From Flavobacteriaceae bacterium (GTDB taxonomy: Bacteria; Bacteroidota; Bacteroidia; Flavobacteriales; Flavobacteriaceae): a stretch of 42,878 nt of DNA. How positions within the stretch are numbered: position 1 is the stretch's first letter; each line of letters starts with the position of its first letter. A program made the position numbers and the translations under genes. The DNA is taken from assembly GCA_009827225.1 (NCBI GenBank), contig WUAI01000028.1:1-42878 (forward strand). Direction: 5' to 3'. Below are positions 32,631 through 42,000 of the stretch, piece after piece. The notes under the pieces were generated by a model. The model was given only the letters and a program-made list of their open reading frames with translations. It made no database searches and was not told the origin of the DNA.

Positions 32631-33449
32631 ATGGTTCAACAGGAAGATAAACTTCAGCTCCTAAGAGATATCCTGTTAATGGATGACAGGGAGGTAGCGC
32701 GTGCCGTAAATGAACGTATCAATGCCATTTCCGAGACCCTGGAAAAGCGCGAAAAACTTTCAAAAAAAGTTGATCCTATAGTAGAAGAAAGATTGGACAA
32801 ATTCGTAGCCACCATCCCCACTCAATTGGGGCCGGTGATCACCAAGACGCTCCAACAGGAGATTGAAAATTCGAAGGAACAGGTGGTGGAAGCACTTTAT
32901 CCTATCATGGGGAAAATGATCAAGCGATATGTCCAAAATGAGATTAAACGGCTTTCAGAAAATATCAATAAAAAGGTAAATAATGCCTTCTCGTTTAACT
33001 CCCTGAGGCGTAAAGTCAAGGCCACCTTTACCGGGGTAAAAGAAAGCGACATCATTCTGGCCGAAGCGAATCCCCCGGTGATCAATGAAATATTTGTGAT
33101 TCAAAAAGGCTCCGGAATTCTGTTGGGCAATTATAGCAAGACAGAGACTCTTGATAAAGACATGGTTTCCGGAATGCTTACCGCCATTAAAAGTTTTGTG
33201 GAAGATGCCTTCTCTGGAGGGGCCCAAAACCTGGAAGCGATTGAATATGAGTTATACAACATTCATATCCAGAACTTTTTTAGTTATTATATTGCCATTG
33301 TAGTTTCGGGCAATTATACCCGATCGTTCGAAAGTAAAATAGAAAATAAATTACTCAAACTGTCTCAAAAACTCTCCCCACAGGTTTCTACACTCACTCG
33401 AGTTGAAATCGATTCGTTTTTAGAGAAATTTTTCAAAGAATGGAATTAA
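32631..33449 (+). CDS. Longin/roadblock-like domain protein, putative GTPase partner
   Basis: A 272-residue soluble protein: an N-terminal helical region (about 1-125) and a C-terminal alpha-beta domain (about 150-255). Blocks INEIFVIQKGSGILLGNY, then DMVSGMLTAIKSFVEDAF (177-194), then a late strand pair (FSYYIAIVVSGNY) follow the order of longin/roadblock platforms that bind small GTPases. I recall a closely similar region at the N-terminus of OmpA-domain proteins in proteobacteria; here no OmpA domain is present. Its 3' end overlaps the first GTPase gene by 10 nt, which supports a direct partnership. The domain call is from pattern memory, not a search. Confidence 0.7.
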   Translation: MVQQEDKLQLLRDILLMDDREVARAVNERINAISETLEKREKLSKKVDPIVEERLDKFVATIPTQLGPVITKTLQQEIENSKEQVVEALYPIMGKMIKRYVQNEIKRLSENINKKVNNAFSFNSLRRKVKATFTGVKESDIILAEANPPVINEIFVIQKGSGILLGNYSKTETLDKDMVSGMLTAIKSFVEDAFSGGAQNLEAIEYELYNIHIQNFFSYYIAIVVSGNYTRSFESKIENKLLKLSQKLSPQVSTLTRVEIDSFLEKFFKEWN

Positions 33450-33931
33450 CCAAAAAAATTGTGCTCTTAGGCCAATTTGGGGTGGGGAAAACATCAATAG
33501 CCAGAAGATATTTACTCGATATATTCGAGACAGATTATCTCCCAACATTAGGCGTACAAATCAAAAAGAAAACCTTGCAACTTCCTTCGGGAAAGAAGCT
33601 GTCTTTAATTATATGGGATTTGGAAGGTTTTAATTCGGTGGCAGCAACAAGGTCGTCCTATTTGCTGGGTTCCAATGCATTTATCTATATTTTCGATATC
33701 ACCCGTCCGGTGACCTATGCCGGAATTCAAGACGATATAAAGTTCATAAAATCTAATTATCCGAAGGTTCGTTTAACGGTGGTTGGTAATAAAAAGGACC
33801 TGGCCGAACAAGATGATATTGATAAGGCCTCTTCCATGGAAGGAATTCAAATCGATGGATTTGTAAGTGCAAAGACCGGCGAAGGAGTTCATGAATTATT
33901 CGAGAACCTCGCTCAAAAATTAGTGGAATGA
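33440..33931 (+). CDS. Ras-like small GTPase 1
   Basis: A 163-residue single-domain GTPase with all five G motifs: G1 GQFGVGKTS (11-19), switch I Thr T36, G3 WDLEG (59-63), G4 NKKD (117-120) and G5 SAK (143-145). It resembles bacterial Rab/Arf-like members. Phe13 stands where Ras has Gly12, and the residue after the G3 Gly is Phe instead of the catalytic Gln, so intrinsic hydrolysis should be slow or use a partner. It overlaps the longin-like gene upstream by 10 nt and the sensor gene downstream by 4 nt. Confidence 0.92.
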   Translation: MELTKKIVLLGQFGVGKTSIARRYLLDIFETDYLPTLGVQIKKKTLQLPSGKKLSLIIWDLEGFNSVAATRSSYLLGSNAFIYIFDITRPVTYAGIQDDIKFIKSNYPKVRLTVVGNKKDLAEQDDIDKASSMEGIQIDGFVSAKTGEGVHELFENLAQKLVE

Positions 33932-34527
33932 TGGATCAACAATCATACTTTTCAAATAAAATTCAGGAAATCCAGGCCACCCCGGATGGTTCCATTCTTT
34001 CCAGCACTAATACCATATTCGATCTGGATTCCGTGGTAAATCTATACAGTCTGCATCCTTTTTTTGAAAGCCTAAAACCGGAATTAGCGGGCAATACCAA
34101 GTTCCGCAAAAGCCTTGCTTTCCCATGTGTTCAACTGGAAATAAATGGTAAAATCGGGGTTTGTGATATCACTGTAAAAAAGGAACGAGGATTTTTGGCA
34201 GTATTATTGTTTGACTACACCGAACATTATGCCCATTTGCATGAAGCAGCCCAGGAAAAGAAATCGGCATTATTGCACGAGCAGGCGTTTCAACTGAAGG
34301 CAGAACATAAGGAAGAAAGGAAAAAGTATATCGAATTCATGCGCAGCCGAATAGATGAGCACATCATTTCTGAGCTTGAACAAATCGCTGATAACGTAGA
34401 AAATCTCAAAAAAATTACCGATAATTCTAAACAACTCGGTATCTTAGGGAAAATCGAAGAAAGCATTCAAAAGTTTCAGCAAGAAGCCGACAGGCTGCAA
34501 CAGGATTTAGATGCTGATATAGATTAA
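33928..34527 (+). CDS. Stand-alone PAS-like sensor protein with coiled-coil tail
   Basis: A 199-residue protein. Residues 10-105 form an alpha-beta region that I read as PAS-like; residues 105-199 are charged helix and coiled coil with no kinase. The first 110 residues align almost without gaps to the N-terminus of the histidine kinase encoded at 35049: FPCV at 65-68 and LLFDYTEHY at 93-101 occupy the same positions in both. It is therefore a paralogous sensor lacking an output domain. Its start overlaps the stop of GTPase 1 (ATGA), which couples the two. Ligand unknown. Confidence 0.75.
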   Translation: MMDQQSYFSNKIQEIQATPDGSILSSTNTIFDLDSVVNLYSLHPFFESLKPELAGNTKFRKSLAFPCVQLEINGKIGVCDITVKKERGFLAVLLFDYTEHYAHLHEAAQEKKSALLHEQAFQLKAEHKEERKKYIEFMRSRIDEHIISELEQIADNVENLKKITDNSKQLGILGKIEESIQKFQQEADRLQQDLDADID

Positions 34528-34562
34528 ATTTTTATAAAACCAAAAGCATAAAATAACCCCCT

Positions 34563-35048
34563 ATGCCCCTCTCAAAAAAAGTGGTAATTCTTGGTCATTT
34601 CGGAGTTGGTAAAACCAGTTTGATCCGGCAATATGTCGACCAGGCGTTCAGTGAAGATTACATTGTGACTGTAGGCGTCCATGTCAAGAAAAAGAGCGTT
34701 GTAATTAGTGATGAAACCGTATCCCTGATCATTTGGGATATCGAGGGAAACAGCTCCATTGATAAAGCTCGAAATTCGTATTTGTTAGGAACGAACGGTT
34801 TTATTTACGTGTTTGACGTAACCCGTCCGGAAACGTATGAAAACCTTTCAGAAGAAATGAGTTTTCTGGATGAAAATTACAAAGGCACTCCGGTGAGTTT
34901 AGTGGGTAACAAATCGGATTTATTTACCAAAGAATTTAATGAATCTTTTTTCAAGGATGAACATTTTAAACAGTGTTTTTATACCAGTGCCAAAACCGGA
35001 AATAATGTGGAAGAAGTATTTATGAATATCACTAAACAAATGCTGTAG
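34563..35048 (+). CDS. Ras-like small GTPase 2
   Basis: A 161-residue paralogue of GTPase 1: G1 GHFGVGKTS (11-19), T36, G3 WDIEG (58-62), G4 NKSD (116-119) and G5 SAK (142-144). The Gly12 site is again Phe (F13), and Asn replaces the catalytic Gln after G3. The shared SLIIWD and RPxTY patterns point to a tandem duplication followed by divergence. It lies 35 nt after the sensor gene and ends exactly where the kinase gene starts, pairing it with that protein. Confidence 0.92.
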   Translation: MPLSKKVVILGHFGVGKTSLIRQYVDQAFSEDYIVTVGVHVKKKSVVISDETVSLIIWDIEGNSSIDKARNSYLLGTNGFIYVFDVTRPETYENLSEEMSFLDENYKGTPVSLVGNKSDLFTKEFNESFFKDEHFKQCFYTSAKTGNNVEEVFMNITKQML

Positions 35049-36560
35049 ATGGATTCATTGATGCTGAAAGAACAAATTGTAAACCATCGCATACAACAAA
35101 TCGAAGTTTCCGAAGAAGGTGTCGTATTACAAAGTGACAACGCTCTTTTCGAATTCAAAAAAGGAGCCGACATTTCTTCCTTTCATCCATTTTTTGAAGG
35201 CATCAAGTTCCTGATACCGTCTTTATCAAAGAATGTCACTTTTCCTTGTGTAAACATTGATATAAATGGTAGCTCGAAAATAATAGACATTGAACTGTTC
35301 CAATTTCAGAATAAATTCTTCATTCTGTTATTTGATTTCACCGAACATTACGAAGCATCTCATCCGTTGGTTCAGGAAAAAAATGAATCGTCTATTGCGA
35401 AGAACAAATTGGCTTTTGAACAGAAATTGTTACAGGCCAAAGATGAATTTAAGAATAGTTTCTTGGCGAATTTGAATCATGAAATTCGTAATCCGCTCAA
35501 TAATATGCTCGGATTCATCGAATTGCTGTCGGAAACCAAATTGAATTATGAACAGCATGAAACCCTGAAGGTAATTCAGAAAACAGGAGCTCATATCAAA
35601 ATGCTCATGGACGACATGTTGGATATTTCGAAAATAGAACGCGGAGTCCTCACAAAGAAGCATGTCAATTTTTACCTTGGTTCTATCATTGCGAACCTTC
35701 AAAACCATTTTGAACTCAAGTATCAATCGAGCGACGTCTCATTGGAGGTAATTTCGGAAAACAATCTCCCAAAAACCTTTAAGGGAGATCCGATGCGACT
35801 CAACCAGATCCTTTTTAATCTTTTGGAGAATGCATTCCGTTATACCAAGAAAGGTACAGTGAGCCTTAGGATGAGAGCCGAAAAACTGCCGAATAACCAT
35901 GCGATGATGACTTTTGAAGTTTCCGATACGGGGCTGGGAATCCCTGAAGAAGAGATCAATAAAATATTCGAGAGCTACTATCAGCTAAAACTAGACAAGG
36001 TGAAGCCTATCGGTGAAGGCCTGGGATTGAAGATCGTAAAAGATCTTACTGAATTACTGGAAGGAACCATTTCTGTAACCAGTGAATCTGGTAAAGGAAC
36101 CACTTTCAAACTGGAGTTACCATTTGAACTTAGAAAATCCCAGAGGGAGAAAAAGACCGTTGCCAAAGGATCGGGAATTCTTATCAGCAAACGAATTCTG
36201 ATCGCAGAAGAGAAGTCGGCCAATCAAATGCTCTTCATGAAAACTTTTCTTAATAATGAGAAGGGTTATGTGATTGAGATTGCGAGTAGCGGTGCTCATG
36301 TATTGGAACTGATCAATAAAAAACCATACAGCCTGTTATTGATCAAACGTACTTATCCGGATATGGACAGCCTGGATCTGATAAAGGAAATACGAGAGAA
36401 TGATTCTGATGAAGTCGCTAATATGCCCATCTTAATGGCGAGTGGCAGTACCATGTTATCCGAGCAGCATGAAGTGCTTGAATCGGGCGCATCGGCATTT
36501 CTTCCCAAACCTTATTCCAAGAGGGAATTATTCAAACAAATTGAAAAGTTAATCAGGTAA
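35049..36560 (+). CDS. Hybrid sensor histidine kinase with degenerate receiver domain
   Basis: A 503-residue soluble kinase. N-terminus (about 1-105): the same PAS-like domain as the stand-alone sensor. Then a helical linker, an H-box with H144 (NLNHEIRNPLNNML), an ATPase domain with N257/N261 (NLLENAFRYT), D293 (SDTGLGIP) and GEGLGLKIV (322-330). The C-terminal receiver-like domain (about 381-503) keeps Lys487 and a Ser/Thr site, but the phospho-acceptor position is K433 (LLLIKRTYPDMD) and the acidic pair is E387/E388. It cannot be phosphorylated in the usual way, so it is probably a pseudo-receiver. There are no membrane helices. Confidence 0.88.
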   Translation: MDSLMLKEQIVNHRIQQIEVSEEGVVLQSDNALFEFKKGADISSFHPFFEGIKFLIPSLSKNVTFPCVNIDINGSSKIIDIELFQFQNKFFILLFDFTEHYEASHPLVQEKNESSIAKNKLAFEQKLLQAKDEFKNSFLANLNHEIRNPLNNMLGFIELLSETKLNYEQHETLKVIQKTGAHIKMLMDDMLDISKIERGVLTKKHVNFYLGSIIANLQNHFELKYQSSDVSLEVISENNLPKTFKGDPMRLNQILFNLLENAFRYTKKGTVSLRMRAEKLPNNHAMMTFEVSDTGLGIPEEEINKIFESYYQLKLDKVKPIGEGLGLKIVKDLTELLEGTISVTSESGKGTTFKLELPFELRKSQREKKTVAKGSGILISKRILIAEEKSANQMLFMKTFLNNEKGYVIEIASSGAHVLELINKKPYSLLLIKRTYPDMDSLDLIKEIRENDSDEVANMPILMASGSTMLSEQHEVLESGASAFLPKPYSKRELFKQIEKLIR

Positions 36561-36569
36561 AGCGGTTGT

Positions 36570-36992
36570 TTACTTGTTTAGCAGGTAACGATAATCTTCC
36601 AGATCCAGCCCTCCATTGAATATTTCAATAGATCTATTGATCAATTTTGAGGCCAACTCTTCTGTATAGCCCAATCCGATCGCGTATTTCTCCACCAATC
36701 TTTGTTCTTCATCGTCCATCTCGTTATCCGCGTAGATCATTTTGAAGAGGTCCAGCATACGTTCCAAGCGCTCTTCGGCAGAGTTGGATGGCGTAAATGG
36801 ATATTTGGCGGGGTCCTTAAGTATATTTTGGTATTCGGTCTCGTTGATATCCAGCTTCCGCGCAAAGCGTTTTAACAGCTTTCCTTCGGTTTCTTTCAAT
36901 TCCCCACTCGAAAAGGCCATTCTAGTAATGGAAGCAAAGTGACTAAGGTTTCGACTGCGTTGTCCACTTTTAAATAAATCGGTAAAAGACAT
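36570..36992 (-). CDS. TerB-like (tellurite-resistance-protein-fold) protein
   Basis: A 140-residue helical protein with the TerB/DjlA-N pattern: two acidic clusters in equivalent helices (GELKETEGKLLKRFARKLDI and DNEMDDEEQRLVEKYAIGL) that bind metal in the family. It does not by itself imply tellurite resistance. It is convergent with the histidine kinase gene with 9 nt between the stops. Confidence 0.8.
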   Translation of the reverse strand: MSFTDLFKSGQRSRNLSHFASITRMAFSSGELKETEGKLLKRFARKLDINETEYQNILKDPAKYPFTPSNSAEERLERMLDLFKMIYADNEMDDEEQRLVEKYAIGLGYTEELASKLINRSIEIFNGGLDLEDYRYLLNK

Positions 36993-37121
36993 AGTAATTA
37001 ATTAGACTACAAATATAAAGTTTGTTATTCTTTTTATTGCTGCCTGGAGCGGGAAAAATCACCTAAACTTTTCTTAACACAGAAATTCATTATAGCGAAA
37101 ATGTTACCTTTAAAAGCTGTT

Positions 37122-37922
37122 ATGAAAGACACTTTAGCCGTCCTAAATATTATTGCCTTTATCATTACGATTGCAGTAAATTACCTGTCTAATACAGGGC
37201 TTATAAATGACGCTACCATTGGTGATGTTTCCGGAGCCTACAATAATCTGTTCACACCGGCCGGATATGCCTTTGCTATTTGGGGTATTATTTACTTGTT
37301 GCTACTTGGGTTCGTGATTTACCAGGCAAGAGCACTCACAGGAAAGCAGACTTCTGTTCGAATTGTTGAACGCACGGGATTCTGGTTCATAATCAGCTGT
37401 GTGGCGAATTCGAGTTGGGTCTTTTGCTGGTTATATGGTTACCTGTTACTGTCTTTGATTTTTATGTTGGTTCTATTGGTTTCATTGCTTCAGATCGTTC
37501 TAAAAAATGAGATGGAACTATGGGATGCACCAATACCCGTGATCGCCTTCTTCTGGTGGCCTTTTGTGGTGTATGCAGGATGGATAACCGTGGCAACTGT
37601 CGCCAACGTCGCAGCATGGCTCACCCAAATTGAATGGTCGGGTTGGGGTATTTCTGAAATTTCCTGGACAATGGTTATGATCGGGATCGCCACATCGCTC
37701 AATCTTCTCGTAATTTGGAAACGCAATATGAGGGAATTCGCCTTGGTGGGTGCCTGGGCACTGTTTGCAATAGGAGTCGCCAATAGTGATGCTCAGCCTT
37801 TGATTACTGATGTAGCCAATGTTTGCGGAATTGTTTTATTAATTGCTGCCGTGATTCATGGTATGATAAACTGGCGCACCAACCCCATGATCAAAACCAT
37901 CGAATTCTTCAGAAATGGATAA
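37122..37922 (+). CDS. TspO/MBR-related tryptophan-rich membrane protein
   Basis: A 266-residue inner-membrane protein with about seven hydrophobic segments, rich in Trp (PAGYAFAIWGIIYL; FFWWPFVVYAGW), which resembles larger relatives of TspO (sensory protein/translocator family). Function unknown. I chose ATG 37122 because the earlier ATG at 37101 lies on a TACCTTTA promoter-like element, but either start is possible. The 3' end overlaps the aminotransferase gene by 8 nt. Confidence 0.72.
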   Translation: MKDTLAVLNIIAFIITIAVNYLSNTGLINDATIGDVSGAYNNLFTPAGYAFAIWGIIYLLLLGFVIYQARALTGKQTSVRIVERTGFWFIISCVANSSWVFCWLYGYLLLSLIFMLVLLVSLLQIVLKNEMELWDAPIPVIAFFWWPFVVYAGWITVATVANVAAWLTQIEWSGWGISEISWTMVMIGIATSLNLLVIWKRNMREFALVGAWALFAIGVANSDAQPLITDVANVCGIVLLIAAVIHGMINWRTNPMIKTIEFFRNG

Positions 37923-39057
37923 CCAACGACACCTCTTCCATATGGATGAAGGCATCACTTATTTGAATGGTGCTTATATGAGTCCGCAATTGCGCTCGGT
38001 TGAGGAGGCTGGAATCGCCCATTTAAAACGCAAATCGAAGCCCTACAAAATAACACAAGAAGATTTCTTTACAGGAAAAGAACAATTGCGAAGTGTTTTT
38101 GCCGAATTGATTTCCGAAGAGGACCCTCAGCGTATAGCAGTTGTCCCATCCGTTTCTTTTGGGATTGCTACCGTCTTAAAGAATATTGAATTCAAAACAG
38201 GTGATCATATTGTTTTATTGGAAGAACAATTTCCCAGTAACTATTATTCCTGGAAACAATTGGAAGTGGACCAAAAAGTTAACTTGAGTATCATTAAAGC
38301 TCCCCCTGTTCAAATAGGTCGGGGAGTCCTTTGGAATCAAACCATCTTGGAGGCAATAAACTCCAGGACCAAGGTAGTTTCCTTACCGCATGTACATTGG
38401 ACGGACGGCACCCTCTTCGATCTCAAGGCCATTCGTTCCAAATGTGACGAAGTGGGTGCATATCTCGTCATCGATGGTACTCAAAGTGTTGGCGCACTCC
38501 CTTTTTCGGTAAAAGAAATACGGCCCGACGCTTTGATATGTGGTGGCTACAAATGGTTGATGGGTGCCTATGGCCTGGGTGCAGCCTATTTTGGTAGTCG
38601 GTTCGATCACGGACAGCCATTGGATAATAACTGGATGAACCATGAGAACAGTGAAGACTTCAAAAATCTAGTGAATTATAATCAGAACTTAAAAGAGAAA
38701 GCCGTCCGTTACGATGTAGGCGAGTCCAGTAATTTCATCCTCGTTCCTATGCTCACCGAGGGAATAAGACAAACACTGAATTGGGGACCGGACAACATTC
38801 AATCCTATTGTGACGATCTCACTCGAGAAGGACTAGAAGTCATGAGATCGAAAGGTTATTTCATTGAAGATCCAGACAACAGGGCCAAACATCTTTTTGG
38901 AATTCACCTGAACGATCGTCATGACCTTGAGCAAATAAAGAAAAGGATCGATTCAAAGAATATCGTGATTTCGTATCGAGGCAACTCCCTTCGAATTTCT
39001 CCTCATGTATACAATACAAAGAAAGAAGTAGAAAACTTAATTTCCTGTTTTATATAA
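37915..39057 (+). CDS. Class V PLP-dependent aminotransferase
   Basis: A 380-residue cytoplasmic enzyme with the PLP-binding Lys at K213 (CGGYKWLMGAYG) and the pyridine-binding Asp at D187 (VIDGTQSVGALP). The fold is that of cysteine desulfurase-like and kynureninase-like enzymes; lack of the desulfurase Cys loop and of suf neighbours argues against SufS. Substrate unknown. It overlaps the TspO-like gene by 8 nt. Confidence 0.85.
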   Translation: MDNQRHLFHMDEGITYLNGAYMSPQLRSVEEAGIAHLKRKSKPYKITQEDFFTGKEQLRSVFAELISEEDPQRIAVVPSVSFGIATVLKNIEFKTGDHIVLLEEQFPSNYYSWKQLEVDQKVNLSIIKAPPVQIGRGVLWNQTILEAINSRTKVVSLPHVHWTDGTLFDLKAIRSKCDEVGAYLVIDGTQSVGALPFSVKEIRPDALICGGYKWLMGAYGLGAAYFGSRFDHGQPLDNNWMNHENSEDFKNLVNYNQNLKEKAVRYDVGESSNFILVPMLTEGIRQTLNWGPDNIQSYCDDLTREGLEVMRSKGYFIEDPDNRAKHLFGIHLNDRHDLEQIKKRIDSKNIVISYRGNSLRISPHVYNTKKEVENLISCFI

Positions 39058-39070
39058 ACCGGCTTCGGCC

Positions 39071-39078
39071 TATCTTTG
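39071..39078 (+). promoter_or_regulatory. -7 element for mfd
   Basis: TATCTTTG, an exact TAnnTTTG match, ends 7 nt before the mfd ATG, implying a very short leader. Confidence 0.5.
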
Positions 39079-39085
39079 CCGCTCT

Positions 39086-42000
39086 ATGAGCAAAACCCTG
39101 GTTTCGTCTCTTTATGCCCAGTCTTCGAATGTTCGAAAACTAGGGGAAGCTATTGCCCATTCTCAAAATAAAATCCTTCTCAACGGACTCGTAGGGTCAT
39201 CGGTTTCATTGGTTATTTCTGAAATTTTCAAGCAATCCCAACTGCCATTTTTAGTTATTCTGAATGACAAAGAAGAAGCTGCTTACCATTTGAACGACCT
39301 TGAAAATCTTCTCGGCGATAAAAATGTGCTGTTCTATCCCGGAAGCTATCGTCGTCCTTATCAAATCGAAGAAACCGATAACGCCAGTGTTTTGTTGCGA
39401 AGTGAAGTCCTTAATCGCATCAATTCCAGAAAAAAACCGGCACTCATTGTGACCTATCCGGAAGCACTGTTCGAAAAGGTGGTTACCCGAAAGGAACTTG
39501 AAAAAAACACCCTGAAGATCACTACCGGTGATGAATTGAGCATCGATTTCGTAAATGAAGTGATGTTCGAATATCAATTCAAAAGAACCGACTTTGTCAC
39601 CGAACCGGGAGAGTTTTCAGTAAGAGGAGGAATCCTTGATGTGTTCAGTTTCAGCAACGATGAACCTTATCGAATTGAGTTCTTTGGCGATGAAGTGGAA
39701 AGTATTCGAACCTTCGATGTGGAAACACAACTTTCCAATGAACCCATCAAGAAGATCTCTATCATCCCCAACGTCGAAAACAAGTCCATAAACGAAAGCA
39801 GGGAGAGCTTTTTAAAGTATATCTCCGGCAAAACGGTGGTGGTGTTAAAAAACGAAGAGATTTTAAGCGGGAGTATCGATAAACAATTTCAAAAAGCCAC
39901 CGAATCGTTCCACGCATTGCAGGGAGAAGTGAAGCAATTTGAACCGCAGGAACTATTTTGTACTTCGGATTTATTGCGATCTCAAATGGATGACTTTACC
40001 ACTATTTATCTAAGTAATAATAGCATATCAACGTATGATAGCAATATTACGTTAAATACAAATCCGCAGCCGTCCTTCAACAAGCAATTTGATTTGTTGA
40101 TTGAAAATCTGAATTCTAATTCGACACAGGGAATTAAGAACTACATCTTTTGCAGCAGCGATCAGCAAGCACAAAGATTCCATGATATTTTTGATGATGC
40201 AGAGCAAAAAGTGGATGAGTATGAGACCATCGTTTTTCCATTATACCAGGGCTTTATAGATGTTACGGAAAATTTCGCCTGCTATACCGACCATCAGATA
40301 TTTGAACGGTATCATAAATTTCAACTGAAAAATGGCTATGCCAAAAAGCAGGCAATAACGCTCAAGGAACTCACCAACCTGGAGGTTGGAGATTATGTAA
40401 CACATATCGACCATGGAATCGGCAAATTTGGCGGGTTGAAAAAAATCGATGTGGAGGGCCGGCAACAGGAAGCCATTAAACTTATCTACGGTGAAAGAGA
40501 CATTCTGTATCTCAGTATCCATTCCCTGCACAAGATTACCAAATACAATGGAAAAGACGGCACCACACCTAAGATCTACAAACTGGGAAGTACCGCCTGG
40601 AAAAAATTAAAGCAAAAAACCAAGAAGCGGGTCAAAGAAATCGCCTTCAACCTTATCGAATTGTATGCAAAAAGAAGGATGAGAAAAGGGTTTCAATACG
40701 GGCCGGATTCCTACCTTCAGCATGAGTTGGAATCTTCATTTATCTACGAGGACACCCCTGATCAAACCTCCAGTACCAACGATATAAAACGCGATATGGA
40801 GAGTGAGCGCCCCATGGACCGTTTGGTGTGTGGTGACGTGGGATTTGGAAAAACAGAGGTGGCTGTGAGAGCGGCTTTCAAAGCAGTGGATAATGGAAAG
40901 CAAGTCGCAGTTCTGGTTCCCACGACAATTCTTGCCTTTCAGCATTTCAAGACGTTTAGCGAACGGTTGAAAGACATGCCGGTGAATGTAGATTATCTCA
41001 ATCGTTTCCGAAGTGCGAAACAACGACGAACCGTTCTTGAGAATTTAAAATCCGGGAAACTGGATATTGTAATAGGGACGCACCAGCTGGTTAGTAAAAC
41101 AGTCGAATTCAAGGATCTTGGATTATTGATCATCGACGAAGAACAGAAATTCGGCGTGGCAGTAAAAGACAAACTAAAAACATTGAAGGAAAATGTGGAT
41201 ACATTAACTCTTACCGCGACTCCCATTCCAAGAACTTTGCAATTTAGTTTGATGGCCGCCCGCGATCTGAGTGTGATCAACACGCCTCCTCCAAACCGCT
41301 ATCCGGTGGAAACCAATGTGATTCGGTTTAGCGAAGAAACCATTCGGGACGCCATTCGGTACGAAATATCCCGACGCGGACAGGTGTTTTTTGTTCATAA
41401 TCGCATCGAGAATATTAAGGAAGTGGCAGGGTTGATCCAACGTCTCGTGCCGGATGCCAAGATCGGGATTGGTCATGGGCAAATGGAAGGAAGAAAACTG
41501 GAGCAACTTATGCTGGCCTTCATGAATAACGAGTTCGACGTTTTGGTGTCGACTACTATTATTGAAAGCGGACTTGATGTCCCAAATGCGAATACCATAT
41601 TTATCAACAACGCCAATAACTTTGGGCTTAGTGACCTTCATCAAATGAGAGGGCGAGTAGGTAGAAGCAATAAAAAAGCCTTCTGTTATTTTATCACGCC
41701 TCCTTATTCCGCTATGACTGAGGATGCTCGCAAAAGGATTACAGCCCTGGAGCAGTTCACCGAACTGGGAAGTGGTTTCAATATCGCTATGAAAGATTTG
41801 GAGATTCGTGGTGCCGGAGATCTATTAGGAGGTGAACAAAGCGGTTTCATCAATGAAATAGGTTTTGAAACCTACCAGAAAATTTTAGCGGAGGCGATTG
41901 ATGAACTTAAAGAAAAGGAATTCAAAGATCTGTATGCTGGAACGGAACATGAAAAGAAGGATTACCTAAAAGAGACCACGATCGATACGGATTTCGAACT

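Noticed and set aside
36570-36992. Tellurite-resistance operon
   Set aside because: Only a TerB-like fold is present, with no other ter genes; such proteins are common without this function.
37915-39057. Cysteine desulfurase SufS
   Set aside because: Class V fold is clear, but there are no suf neighbours and no desulfurase Cys loop was recognised.
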